The notes: generated by a model not told the origin, from the letters alone. A DNA stretch of 40,047 nucleotides from Streptomyces sp. E2N166 (GCF_003671715.1 NZ_RAIF01000006.1:421772-461818), one strand, 5' to 3'; numbered from the stretch's first letter, positions 25,553-33,386 are shown. Made by a program: numbers and translations.

Positions 25553-25609
25553 CGCCTCGGGGCGTCCCTCTTCGCAGCGGGGCGCCTCGGGGCGTCCCTC
25601 TTCTCAGCG
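25553..25609. repeat. Tandem repeat, 30-bp period, two copies
   Basis: CGCCTCGGGGCGTCCCTCTTC followed by G/T-CAGCG occurs at 25553-25579 and 25583-25609 with one mismatch; a third partial unit (CGCCTCGG) starts at 25609. The second unit contains the stop codon of the epimerase gene (25604). Upstream at about 25375-25550 only a short plus-strand hydrophobic frame is visible. Confidence 0.8.
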
Positions 25610-26617
25610 CCTCGGTCCGCCGGTCTCCGGCAGCGGTGCGCGCCGTTCACGTCGTCCGGGGCGCCGCCCTCCTTGCCGGCCCCCGCGCACCCGCCGTACG
25701 AGGTCGTCGGCGGCTTCGGGCCACTCGGGGTGGTCGAAGGCGAAACCCGCTTCGCGCAGCCGGCCGGGGACGACGCGCCGGCTCTTGAGGAGCAACTCGG
25801 TGTCCGAGCGCAGGACGAGGGCGCCGAGTTCGGCCATCCACCGTGTCGCGGGCAGACCCAATGGCATGCCCCACGCCTTGCGCAGTGCGCGCATGAACGC
25901 GCGCTGGGGCAGCGGAGCCGGCGCGGCGAGGTTCACGGGGCCGGTGATGTCGTCGCGGCCGACGAGGAAGTCGACCGCGCGGACGAAGTCCTGGTCGTGG
26001 ATCCAGGACACGTACTGCGCACCGCCCGCGACGGAGCCGCCGAGCCCCAGTCGCGCCAGCCACAGCAGGACGTCCAGGACGCCGCCCCGGTCCGGGCTCA
26101 TCACCATGGCGGAGCGCAGGGCCACCTTGCGGGTGTGCGGGGTGCCGGCCCGCTCCTGTTCGCGCTCCCAGGCCTTGGCGATGCCGACGCTGTAGGACCA
26201 GTAGTCCGGAACTCCGGGTTCTGCTCCGCCGATCAGGCCGGTGGCCTCGTCGTTGGGCGCGTCGAAGCGGTGGGCGTAGACGGTGGCGGTGCTCATCTGG
26301 AGCCAGACGCGGGGCGGCACGGCGGCCGCCGAGATCGCCTCGCCGACGACACGCGCGGACTCCACGCGTGAGTCCATCATCGCCTTCAGGTTGCCGGGGG
26401 TGTAGCGGCAGCTCACGCTGCGGCCGGCCAGGTTGACGACCACGTCGCTGCCGTCGATCTCCCTGACCCACTCCCCCGGCGTCCGGCCGTCCCACCGGAC
26501 CTCGCCCGGCCGCCGCGGCCGCCGGGTGAGCACCACCACCTCATGGCCGGCGGCGGTCCACGCACGCTTCAGTACCGTACCGACCTGCCCGGTTCCCCCG
26601 GGGATCACGATCTTCAC
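25604..26617 (-). CDS. TIGR01777-family NAD(P)-binding epimerase
   Basis: A 337-aa SDR-type protein. The dinucleotide-binding motif is VIPGGTGQVGTVL (residues about 4-16). Internal family motifs are DVVVNLAGRSVSCRYTP, LQMSTATVYAHRF and QYVSWIHDQDFVRAVDFL. The usual SDR catalytic Tyr/Lys site is represented by the SYSVGIAKAWE stretch. The family (YfcH-like, fused or free) has no firm substrate. The GTG start follows GGGAGGGAGCG. The C-terminal tail is unusually Arg/Gly/Pro-rich (RRVRGGRQGGRRPGRRERR), past the normal end of the domain, and runs into a tandem repeat; it may be recent extension. Divergent from the GH25 gene across a strong palindrome. Confidence 0.88.
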   Translation of the reverse strand: MKIVIPGGTGQVGTVLKRAWTAAGHEVVVLTRRPRRPGEVRWDGRTPGEWVREIDGSDVVVNLAGRSVSCRYTPGNLKAMMDSRVESARVVGEAISAAAVPPRVWLQMSTATVYAHRFDAPNDEATGLIGGAEPGVPDYWSYSVGIAKAWEREQERAGTPHTRKVALRSAMVMSPDRGGVLDVLLWLARLGLGGSVAGGAQYVSWIHDQDFVRAVDFLVGRDDITGPVNLAAPAPLPQRAFMRALRKAWGMPLGLPATRWMAELGALVLRSDTELLLKSRRVVPGRLREAGFAFDHPEWPEAADDLVRRVRGGRQGGRRPGRRERRAPLPETGGPRR

Positions 26618-26668
26618 CGGACGCTCCCTCCCCCGCCTCGATGTCTTCCGTGATCGACCCTATCCCAT

Positions 26669-26686
26669 ATTTGAACGCGTTCAAAT
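26669..26686. promoter_or_regulatory. Perfect 18-bp palindrome, probable TetR-type operator
   Basis: ATTTGAACGCGTTCAAAT lies between the divergent epimerase (52 bp from its start) and GH25 genes. Symmetry nearly continues outward (CA/TG at the flanks). Its AT-rich arms stand out in this GC-rich DNA. Length and symmetry suit a TetR-family dimer or pair of dimers, but no such regulator gene is nearby. Confidence 0.65.
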
Positions 26687-26787
26687 GTGAAGAGCGGCGA
26701 GGCACCGGCCCTCGGGAGCCGACCGCCCAACACCGTCTGGGCGCCCGTGGGGTGCGGTCGGGCGTGACAGCGGTTCGGATGGGTGCC

Positions 26788-27624
26788 ATGCGCAGACCCA
26801 TAGCCGTGGCGTCCAGCCACTCACGCCGCCTGCTCACGTCGGGCGTCCTCCTCGCCTCCCAGTCACTCCTGCTCACCCTGGCCGCGGCCCCCGCGTCGGC
26901 CGACGACGCGCGGACGCCCGTCCGCGGTACCGCCTACATGGGCAGTGGGGTTCTCGCCCACGAAGGTGTCCAGGGGCGGCCCGCCGACACCCGCGCCACC
27001 CAGACGGAGGGCGTGGACGTCTCCAGCCATCAGGGCAACGTCGCCTGGTCGACCCTCTGGGACAGCGGGGTGAAGTGGGCCTACACGAAGGCCACCGAGG
27101 GAACGTCGTACCGCAATCCCTACTACTCCCAGCAGTACGACGGTTCGTACGACGTCGGCATGATCCGCGGCGCCTACCACTTCGCCATCCCGGACGGCGC
27201 CGGCGGCGCCGCCCAGGCCGACTACTTCGTCGACCACGGAGGCGGCTGGTCGAAGGACGGCAGGACGCTGCCGGGCGTGCTCGACATCGAGTACAACCCG
27301 TACGGGGACACCTGCTACGGCAGGACGTCGAGTCAGATGGTCGGCTGGATCCGGGACTTCCTCGACCGGTACGAGGAGCGCACCGGCCGGCAGGCCGTGA
27401 TCTACACCTCCACCAACTGGTGGAAGCAGTGCACCGGGGACTACAGCGGCTTCGGCTCCGCCAACCCGCTGTGGATCGCCCGATACGCCTCGACCGTGGG
27501 CCCCCTCCCGGCCGGCTGGGGCGTCCACACGATGTGGCAGTACACCTCCTCCGGGCCGACCGTCGGGGACCACGACAAGTTCAACGGGACGCTCGATCGC
27601 GTCAAGGCGCTGGCCAACGGCTGA
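26788..27624 (+). CDS. Secreted GH25 lysozyme (muramidase)
   Basis: A 278-aa exported cell-wall hydrolase. The signal peptide (about 1-38) has an Arg-rich start and LLASQSLLLTLAAAPASA. The GH25 domain spans about 74-275: EGVDVSSHQGNVAWSTLW with Asp77, VKWAYTKATEGTSY, and the catalytic DIEYNPYG (Asp166, Glu168), then YTSTNWWKQCTGD and IARYAS. Cys176 and the Cys in KQCTGD are probably a disulfide, as in Cellosyl-type enzymes. The family cleaves the MurNAc-GlcNAc bond. ATG 26788 is preferred, with ATG 26779 three codons earlier. No cell-wall binding domain is present, a minimal catalytic form. Confidence 0.93.
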   Translation: MRRPIAVASSHSRRLLTSGVLLASQSLLLTLAAAPASADDARTPVRGTAYMGSGVLAHEGVQGRPADTRATQTEGVDVSSHQGNVAWSTLWDSGVKWAYTKATEGTSYRNPYYSQQYDGSYDVGMIRGAYHFAIPDGAGGAAQADYFVDHGGGWSKDGRTLPGVLDIEYNPYGDTCYGRTSSQMVGWIRDFLDRYEERTGRQAVIYTSTNWWKQCTGDYSGFGSANPLWIARYASTVGPLPAGWGVHTMWQYTSSGPTVGDHDKFNGTLDRVKALANG

Positions 27625-27626
27625 CG

Positions 27627-27652
27627 CGGACCGCCGGGCCCCCGGCCGTCCG
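27627..27652. terminator. Terminator between GH25 and FAD-subunit genes
   Basis: CGGACCGCCGG (27627-27637) pairs with CCGGCCGTCCG (27642-27652) with one mismatch and a 4-nt loop. It occupies the 32-bp gap between convergent genes. Confidence 0.65.
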
Positions 27653-27656
27653 TGGC

Positions 27657-28379
27657 TCAGCGACCGGTGAGAGACCCCACGATGTCGGCGACCTGCTCAC
27701 GCACCACGTCCCGGGCCCCGGGAGGCAGGGCGCCGACGTCCGTACGTTCCAGAGCGCCGAGTGCCTCGTCGGCACCCGCGTCGCACGGGGCGCTCTCGCT
27801 GACGACGTCGTAGCCGTCGCGGACGGCGATCCGGAGGCGGTGCCGCCCCTCGGCGTCGGCGTGCACGGCGGTGGCGACGACCAGGGGCGGTGGCCCGCCG
27901 GCTTCGGCGGGCTGCTTGCGGTAGCCGCTGGCTGCCGGGGTGCGCCACCCGAGACTCAGCAGCAGGTGACGCTTTGCCATGACCTCGGCGAGGTCGGTCT
28001 CGTAGGCCCGGTCCGGCCCCAGTACCGTGGCGCGGGCGTCCAGGACGAGGGCCGCGGGCAGCAGGCAGCGCAGGCTGCTGCCGACGAGGTTGCCGCCGAC
28101 CGTGGCCGCCCGGCGTACCGCTCCGGTGCCCACCGTGCCGGCCGCCCTTCGCAGCACCTCCGGGACGCGCTCGTCGATGCGGTGCAGCACCACGGCCGCC
28201 CCCAGCGTCTCCGGTGTGACCGCGTTCGCCTCGGGCAGGTTCCGCAGCGACATGGCCAGTTCCGGGAACCCGTCCCGCTGCCAGGTCGCCCACACGAGGG
28301 TGGCACCGCCGATGGGCACCGCTCCCTCGGCCATGCAATCCTGCGCTTCGGACACGGACGTGGGCAGACGCAACTGCAT
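27657..28379 (-). CDS. FAD-binding subunit of a molybdopterin dehydrogenase (orphan)
   Basis: A 240-aa protein of the CoxM/xanthine-dehydrogenase FAD-subunit family. The first FAD motif is PIGGATLVWATWQRDG (about 20-36) and the second TVGGNLVGSSLRCLLPAAL. These subunits carry electrons from the Mo/Fe-S subunits to an acceptor and are normally encoded with a large molybdopterin subunit and a 2Fe-2S subunit. None is within this window, and the protein is somewhat shorter than usual. The ATG at 28379 starts MQLRLPTSVSEAQ. It may serve a partner elsewhere or be a leftover. Codon use looks normal. Confidence 0.82.
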   Translation of the reverse strand: MQLRLPTSVSEAQDCMAEGAVPIGGATLVWATWQRDGFPELAMSLRNLPEANAVTPETLGAAVVLHRIDERVPEVLRRAAGTVGTGAVRRAATVGGNLVGSSLRCLLPAALVLDARATVLGPDRAYETDLAEVMAKRHLLLSLGWRTPAASGYRKQPAEAGGPPPLVVATAVHADAEGRHRLRIAVRDGYDVVSESAPCDAGADEALGALERTDVGALPPGARDVVREQVADIVGSLTGR

Positions 28380-28604
28380 GGCGATCGACCTGCTTTCCCG
28401 GGAAGGCGGCGGTGGACGACCCGCGCCTCCCGCCGCGTGATCACGGCCACTGCGCATTGTCCGTACCGCCGCGGGGGCGCGTCCAGGGCTCACTCATTCA
28501 CCATGTGCGCCTTTCGCGCGCCGGACAGGGCGCTTGCGGTAGCGCTACGAGAACCCCTGTGAGCCGGCCTGTGCGGCTCAAGGCCGTCGACGACGCGCAT
28601 ACGA

Positions 28605-29408
28605 TCACATCCGCGCGGCCAGGAATTCCAGCAGCACGGCGTTGAAGCGCCCGGGTTGCTCGGCACCCGGCAGGTGACCGGCCTTGTCGATGACGGCCAG
28701 GGCGGAGTGCGGGACGAGGCGCCGGATGGACTCGGCCTCCGCCACGGGGGTGTAGACGTCGTCCGCGCCCACGACGATCAGGACCGGCACCTCGACAGCG
28801 GCCAGGACGTCCCGGTAGTCGGGACGTTCGGCACGTCCGCGCAGTGCCGCCGCGGCACCCCGCGGGTCGGTGGCGCACATCATCTCCAGGACGCGGGCGG
28901 TCACGTCCGGCATCGCGGTGACGTTGTAGGCGGCGAGCATCTTGCCGATGACCTCGTGCGCGTAACCGTCCATGCCCTCCGCGAGAAGCCTGTCGGCCAG
29001 CCGGTTGCGGAACCGTCTGCCCTCGGCGGTCTCGGCGGGCGCGGAGGTGTCGGACAGGACGAGGGCCCGCACCCGCCCCGGGTGGCGCAGCTGCACCTCC
29101 ATGGCGATCTGACCGCCCATGGAGACGCCGCCGACCACCGCGCGCTCGATGTCCAAGTGGTCCAGGAGCGCGGCGAGGTCGTCGGCGAAGTCCGCGAGCA
29201 GAACCTTGCCGGTGCTCACGCTGCTGCGGCCGTAGCCGCGCAGGTCGGGGGCGACGACCCGGTAGCCGGCCTCCGTCAGTGCCGCCGTCTGGGGCGCCCA
29301 CAGGGTGCGGTTGAAGGGGTGCCCGTGGATCAGGAGGATCGGTAGCCCTGTCGAGGGACCGAGGTCGTCGTAGTCGATCGTGGCGCCGCGCACGGTTGTG
29401 GAGTCCAT
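28605..29408 (-). CDS. Alpha/beta hydrolase
   Basis: A 267-aa cytoplasmic serine hydrolase. The oxyanion loop is LLIHGHPFN, the nucleophile elbow GGVSMGG (Ser96), the acid Asp216 or 217 in VGADDVYTP, and the base His245 in DKAGHLPG. The spacing matches the 3-oxoadipate enol-lactonase/haloperoxidase-like group, but the substrate is not evident. The ATG at 29408 is clear. The 225 bp downstream of its stop hold only a 10-bp palindrome (GTAGCGCTAC, 28539-28548) and a weak hairpin at 28561-28579. Confidence 0.92.
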   Translation of the reverse strand: MDSTTVRGATIDYDDLGPSTGLPILLIHGHPFNRTLWAPQTAALTEAGYRVVAPDLRGYGRSSVSTGKVLLADFADDLAALLDHLDIERAVVGGVSMGGQIAMEVQLRHPGRVRALVLSDTSAPAETAEGRRFRNRLADRLLAEGMDGYAHEVIGKMLAAYNVTAMPDVTARVLEMMCATDPRGAAAALRGRAERPDYRDVLAAVEVPVLIVVGADDVYTPVAEAESIRRLVPHSALAVIDKAGHLPGAEQPGRFNAVLLEFLAARM

Positions 29409-29462
29409 TCCGGGACCCTAACGGGGTCTCACCCGGCGGGGAGCACGGGGCGTGCGCACGCC

Positions 29463-30257
29463 TCAAGGGGCGAGCAGCACACCGGCCAACTCCGCACGCA
29501 ATTCCTCTCCTTCCTTGCGAACCAGCGCGGGCAGCCGCCCGTTCCACTCCCGGGCCACGTCGTCCAGCGCCTCGGCGAAGGTCTGGTGTGCGCGCCGCCC
29601 CATGACGGCCATCGCGACGGGGAGCAGGGGCCGGGCGAAGGAGCGGCCCTTGACCCGCGCCTTCACCGTCACCCGCCACTGTCCGTCGGGAGCCGGGCGC
29701 GGTACGACCGTCACGGTGGCGCGGGCGAGTGCGTGCGTGAGGGTGCCGCTCAGGGGCACGGCGAGGGGGCGGCGGCCTCTGCCGGCCGCCGACGGCCACC
29801 ATCCGCCGAGATCGAGGTGCAGTCGTACGGTGCCGCCGAGATACTTCGCCCGTGTGTCCCCGTCGGACCGCAGCGTCGCCGAGAACCACGCCGCTCGCGG
29901 CCGTGCGGCACTCACGAGCCGGAGTACGCAGGTCAACCGGGCTGGGTGTGACGGGTCGTCGTCGAGGGTGACGGCCTCCAGCGCCGTCTCGCGGTGGCGG
30001 TCCCAGGCGAGGACGGTGACCGCCTGGCCGGCGTCCGGTCGCCCGTCCTCCTCGTTCACCGGCCGGTAGCGGGCGCCCGGCCGCAGGTGACGCCCCTCGG
30101 ACAGGAGCAGGCCGGGCAGCGGTCGCCCGTCGGGCAGGCGCAGGCACGCTCCCTCGACGTCGAGGCCTTCCGCGAGGTCGTGGAGTGCGGTGACGCACGA
30201 CTCGAACCAGCGGCGGGACACGGGGGCGAGCGTCACGGTGTGCTCGAAGCGGGCCAT
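29463..30257 (-). CDS. Conserved hypothetical protein, 264 aa
   Basis: Starts MARFEHTVTLAPVSRRWFES and has no signal or membrane segment. The long open frame upstream is not coding for it. The middle contains beta-rich stretches (LTCVLRLVSAARPRAAWFSA, GGTVRLHLDLGGWW) and the C-terminal part VTVKARVKGRSFARPLLPVA then FAEALDDVAREWNGRLPAL. The alternating beta pattern with a long C-terminal helix is reminiscent of START/SRPBCC folds, but I do not recognise a family. No ribosome site stands out before the ATG. It lies 55 bp upstream of the hydrolase gene and 101 bp after the broken methyltransferase. Confidence 0.65.
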   Translation of the reverse strand: MARFEHTVTLAPVSRRWFESCVTALHDLAEGLDVEGACLRLPDGRPLPGLLLSEGRHLRPGARYRPVNEEDGRPDAGQAVTVLAWDRHRETALEAVTLDDDPSHPARLTCVLRLVSAARPRAAWFSATLRSDGDTRAKYLGGTVRLHLDLGGWWPSAAGRGRRPLAVPLSGTLTHALARATVTVVPRPAPDGQWRVTVKARVKGRSFARPLLPVAMAVMGRRAHQTFAEALDDVAREWNGRLPALVRKEGEELRAELAGVLLAP

Positions 30258-30358
30258 GGGCCAAGGATGGGCGACCGGGTTCGCCGGGTCACGGGTGTGG
30301 CCCGGCAGTGAGGGGACGAAGCCGGTTGCCGGTTTCCGGCGGGCCTGTCGCTCCTGGC

Positions 30359-31133
30359 TCACCCACCCTGCCGTGTGGCCGGACGGCCGGTGAACGGCCG
30401 GTCGTCCGCAGGGCGCCGTGCGACGAAGACGAACTCCTTGCCCGCACGGTCGGGGGCGTCGCGCACCTCCTCCACCACGTAGCCCTGTGCGTCCAGGTCC
30501 GCCTCGACCTCCTGCCGCCCGCGGAAACGCAACGTCGAGTCGGAGGTCAGCACTTCGCCGTCCGAGCCGAAGACGTAGGTCCAGCGGAAGGAGACCAGCG
30601 GCCACCTCACCTCCACCAACCGGCACCAGCTCTCGACCGCGCCCACGCCGGGGATCTCCGTGACCCGGTGGGTCCGGTGCCGGTTCCACTCCTCCCAGGC
30701 ACGCCGGTCCGGATCCCGCGTCTCGAACACGAGGCGTCCGCCGGGGCGCAGGGCTTCGTAGGCGCCCTTCAGCGTCCTGTGCCACATCCGCGTGTCGGTG
30801 ATCTCCTGGGGGGGCGTTCGCCGTCATGGTCGCCATGTCCACCCGCAGCGCGGGCAGTGAGGTGGCGTCGCCCTCGATCCAACGCACCCGGTCGCCGCCC
30901 GCCTTGCCCCGGGCCACCTCGATGGAGGCCCGGGCGGGGTCGACGCCGACGACCTGCACACCGCGGCCGGCCAGCAGCAGGGCGAAGACGCCTGTTCCAC
31001 AGCCGATGTCCAGCACCCGCCGCGCGCCGAACTCCCCGGCCATGCGCACGTACGCGTCGAGGTCGCCGCGATCGGGGTCGAGGGCGTCGTACACCGCGGC
31101 CAGCCGTGGATGCCGGAAGCACTCGTCAGCCAT
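30359..31133 (-). pseudogene. SAM-dependent methyltransferase, frameshifted at a G7 run
   Basis: The first part (from ATG 31133) reads MADECFRHPRLAAVYDALDP, then motif I VLDIGCGTGVFALLLAGRG, VVGVDPA and MATMTANA. At the homopolymer of seven G (30808-30814; C7 in the mRNA) the frame is lost, and the next frame continues QEITDTR, then GAYEALRPGGRLVFETRDPD to a stop at 30359. Joining the two by removing one base gives a normal ~257-aa class I methyltransferase with no other damage. The break is therefore either recent, phase-variable by slippage, or a sequencing error. Substrate unknown. Confidence 0.8.
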
Positions 31134-31205
31134 GCGGCCGACGGTAGCCGAAGCCCGCCACGAGGCCCTCCGGCCGGGGTCGGTCCGAGGGCACGCGGGC
31201 GGCCT

Positions 31206-31248
31206 CAGCGGTGGGCCCGGGTCACCAGGTGATCCGGGCCCACCGCTG
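31206..31248 (-). terminator. Terminator after the ECF sigma gene
   Basis: Perfect 15-bp stem, CAGCGGTGGGCCCGG (31206-31220) with its complement at 31234-31248, extended inward by weaker pairs. It sits 14 bp past the sigma-factor stop. Confidence 0.8.
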
Positions 31249-31261
31249 TCCGGACCGGCCG

Positions 31262-31879
31262 TCACGCGGCGGCGGCCACCGGCACGGGGCGCTCGGCTTC
31301 GTTCAGCCACGCGATCAGGGAGGTTCGGGCGCGGGCGACCCGTGACCGCACCGTCCCTATCGGGCACTCGCTGACGTCGGCCGCCTCCGCGTAGGGCAGC
31401 CCCAGCACCTGCGTGAGGACGAACGCCTCGCGGCGGTCGTCGGGCAGCGCGGCGAGCAGTTCGGCGAGGGCGATGCCGTCGTCGAAGCCGGGCAGATCGC
31501 GCGGCTGTGTGCGCTCCACGGCCGACTCCCAGTCGTCCGTGGCCACCAGGCGGGGACGGGAGGAGTCGTAACGGATGCTGTCGACCACCGCGCGGCGGGC
31601 GATGGCCAGCAGCCAGGTGCGGGCCGAGGAGCGGCCTTCGAAGCGGTGCAGGCTGCCGAGGGCCCGCAGGAAGGTGTCCTGGGTCAGGTCCTCGGCGCTC
31701 TGCGGATCGGCACCGAGGAAGGTCACGTAGTGGCGGACGTCCCGGTGCAGGGCGCGTACGAAGCGGTCGACGGCGACGGGGTCGCCGGTGCGCGCGGCGA
31801 GGGCCCAGGCCGTGATGGACGCCTCCTTCGCGGACGTACCCGGCTGCCGGCGTGGTGGGGGCAGGGCAGGAGTGATCAC
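31262..31879 (-). CDS. ECF-type sigma factor
   Basis: A 205-aa group IV sigma factor. Region 2 is about 25-95 (FVRALHRDVRHYVTFLGAD, AEDLTQDTFLRALGSL, RTWLLAIARRAVVDSIRY). Region 4 is about 135-190 (LLAALPDDRREAFVLTQVLG, PYAEAADVSECPIGTVRSRV). No anti-sigma gene is adjacent; the neighbouring gene is a membrane protein with a metal-binding-looking loop that could transmit a signal (inference). The GTG start has a poor ribosome site, so the true start could be a little downstream. The Ala-rich C-terminus (PVPVAAAA) is short. Confidence 0.9.
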   Translation of the reverse strand: MITPALPPPRRQPGTSAKEASITAWALAARTGDPVAVDRFVRALHRDVRHYVTFLGADPQSAEDLTQDTFLRALGSLHRFEGRSSARTWLLAIARRAVVDSIRYDSSRPRLVATDDWESAVERTQPRDLPGFDDGIALAELLAALPDDRREAFVLTQVLGLPYAEAADVSECPIGTVRSRVARARTSLIAWLNEAERPVPVAAAA

Positions 31880-32022
31880 CTGTGGCTGTCCTTCTCGGGA
31901 TCAGGGATCCGGTCTTCGCCGCGAGGCCGGCCCGTGCGGAACGGACCGGCGGCACGGCGGGACCGGCCAAGGGGTGGGCGGCCGGGCGCGGGAGCGCACG
32001 GCCGGTGCCCGAGGCACGACGC

Positions 32023-32054
32023 CGGCGGCTCGATGGCTCGGCGGCTCGATGGCT
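32023..32054. repeat. 16-bp tandem duplication
   Basis: CGGCGGCTCGATGGCT occurs twice head to tail (32023-32038, 32039-32054), followed by a partial CGGCGA. It lies in the 212-bp gap between the sigma gene and the Met/His-rich membrane protein gene. Confidence 0.8.
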
Positions 32055-32091
32055 CGGCGATTCGCCGGCGGCCTCGGGGAACCTGCTGCCG

Positions 32092-32823
32092 TCAGGCGAC
32101 AGCGACCCCGGCGGGCGGACCCCGAGAAGTGATCGCATGGGCGAGGAGAAGACGGCGCGGTGCCCGGTCGGAGGCTGCTCGGCGGGCCCGGACGCGCGGG
32201 CGGTGCGGCGGCGCGGGCAGCCGGAACAGCAGACGCAGGGGCGCGACGAGCCGGGTGGCGAGGCACCGCAGGACGCGGAAGACGGCGCGTTCGCCGTGGG
32301 CGAGCCAGAGGCCGCACAGCAGCGCGGCCACCAGGTGGGCGGTGAGCATGCCGGTCGAGGACATGCCGCCCATGGCGTGGCCCGCGGGATCCATGGCGTC
32401 CATCGCCCCCATGCCGGGCATGGAGTGCCCGGCATGGGGGCCGTGGTCGGTGTCCATCGACGTCGGCATGGCGCCGTACTCCCCGCCCGGGCCGGACGCC
32501 GCCCGGCACAGCAGGACGTCCAGCCAGCGGCGCGCGAGGGACTCGTCGTCCGAGGACGGCGGCCGCTTCGTCGCCTGGGCGAGCGAGAAGGACGTGTGCA
32601 GTACGGTCTGGGCGGCCACGGCGACACATACGACGGCGAGCGGTCCGCGTTCCCGGTCGGCGAGCCACCAGGCGGCGCCGCCCGTGGCCAACGCGCCCGC
32701 CGCCATGGCCCACCAGGGCACCGCGGTCCCGGACATCAGGATGTGGCCCAGGGCGGCGAGCAGCACGCAGACGGCCGCGAACACCGCGGCCCGTACCGTG
32801 CGAGAACACCACCCTGCAGTCAT
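32092..32823 (-). CDS. DUF5134-like membrane protein with Met/His-rich loop
   Basis: A 243-aa integral membrane protein. TM segments are near 11-30, 36-55, 61-80 and 160-177. Between the third and fourth, residues about 119-159 are packed with Met, His and Asp (DHGPHAGHSMPGMGAMDAMD, GHAMGGM), a composition typical of copper-binding loops. The C-terminal tail is basic and Arg/Pro-rich. Streptomyces proteins of this layout are called DUF5134 and have no proven role; copper sensing or handling is inference. It is encoded 212 bp upstream of the ECF sigma gene in the same direction. The ATG at 32823 is the first in frame after the gap. Confidence 0.72.
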   Translation of the reverse strand: MTAGWCSRTVRAAVFAAVCVLLAALGHILMSGTAVPWWAMAAGALATGGAAWWLADRERGPLAVVCVAVAAQTVLHTSFSLAQATKRPPSSDDESLARRWLDVLLCRAASGPGGEYGAMPTSMDTDHGPHAGHSMPGMGAMDAMDPAGHAMGGMSSTGMLTAHLVAALLCGLWLAHGERAVFRVLRCLATRLVAPLRLLFRLPAPPHRPRVRARRAASDRAPRRLLLAHAITSRGPPAGVAVA

Positions 32824-33087
32824 GGCGGCCTCATCCTTGCATCCGGGCTCCCGTGATCACCTGTGGGTACGGATTCCGGTCCGGTCCCCCACTCAACACG
32901 ACGCGCGTGATCCGCACCACACCCACACCACACTTCACCCGCATACGGTCGGACCGGAGGCCCGTCCGGTTCCCGGCCGTCCCCGCCGGACCGGAGCAAT
33001 GGAAGCGGACGCGGGAGCGTCGGCGCACGGGGACCGTCCGCCGTGCCTCCGCGCCCGGCGGAGGCACGCGTCCGCGGCCGCCGCGCC

Positions 33088-33093
33088 GGGTAT
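33088..33093 (+). promoter_or_regulatory. Possible SigB-type -10 element (GGGTAT)
   Basis: GGGTAT matches the -10 of stress SigB-family promoters (GTTT-N14-16-GGGTAT). It is 77 bp upstream of the Cys-rich mini-protein. The -35 region 14 bp upstream is only GTCC, so the match is half-supported. Confidence 0.3.
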
Positions 33094-33170
33094 CCCCCAG
33101 TCAGTTCCCCAACGACCCGCCGGTGCGGACACCGGCGCGGACACCCGTCTCCCACGGAAGGTGCACCGGT

Positions 33171-33386
33171 ATGACCGACCCTCATGGCCTGGAGCCCGTA
33201 GCGACGTTCTGCGGAAACTGCGACTGCGGCTGCCCCCAGCTGTTCGTCGACCCCGACGCCCCGGCGGAGCGACGGATCGTCCTGACCGACGACTTCGGCC
33301 AGCGCGTACAGATGAGCGCCGACCAGTTCTCGTCGCTGGTCGCCGACGCCAAGCAGGGCAGACTGGACGGGATCGCCCTGCCCTGA
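33171..33386 (+). CDS. Cys-rich mini-protein, 71 aa
   Basis: Starts MTDPHGLEPVATFCGNCDCG and continues CPQLFVDPDAP, then RRIVLTDDFGQRVQMSADQF and ends LDGIALP. Four Cys occur as CxxCxCxC within eight residues, a dense cluster that would suit zinc, iron-sulfur or copper. The rest is acidic and ends in an amphipathic helix. No signal peptide. The pattern looks conserved among streptomycetes from memory, but no function is known to me. The longer open frame upstream is not coding-like. The next gene downstream is a flavodoxin-like reductase, 114 bp away in the same direction, so a redox partnership is possible (inference). Confidence 0.7.
   Translation: MTDPHGLEPVATFCGNCDCGCPQLFVDPDAPAERRIVLTDDFGQRVQMSADQFSSLVADAKQGRLDGIALP

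Noticed and set aside
29449..29462. GGCGTGCGCACGCC palindrome beside a stop codon
   Set aside because: Short GC palindromes are frequent in this DNA, and its position at the 3' end of a gene gives no regulatory context.
29463..32627. A continuous minus-strand open frame of over 1000 codons
   Set aside because: It strings together the real 264-aa protein, the first part of the methyltransferase and antisense or out-of-frame DNA of the sigma and membrane genes. Long open shadows are expected at this GC content.
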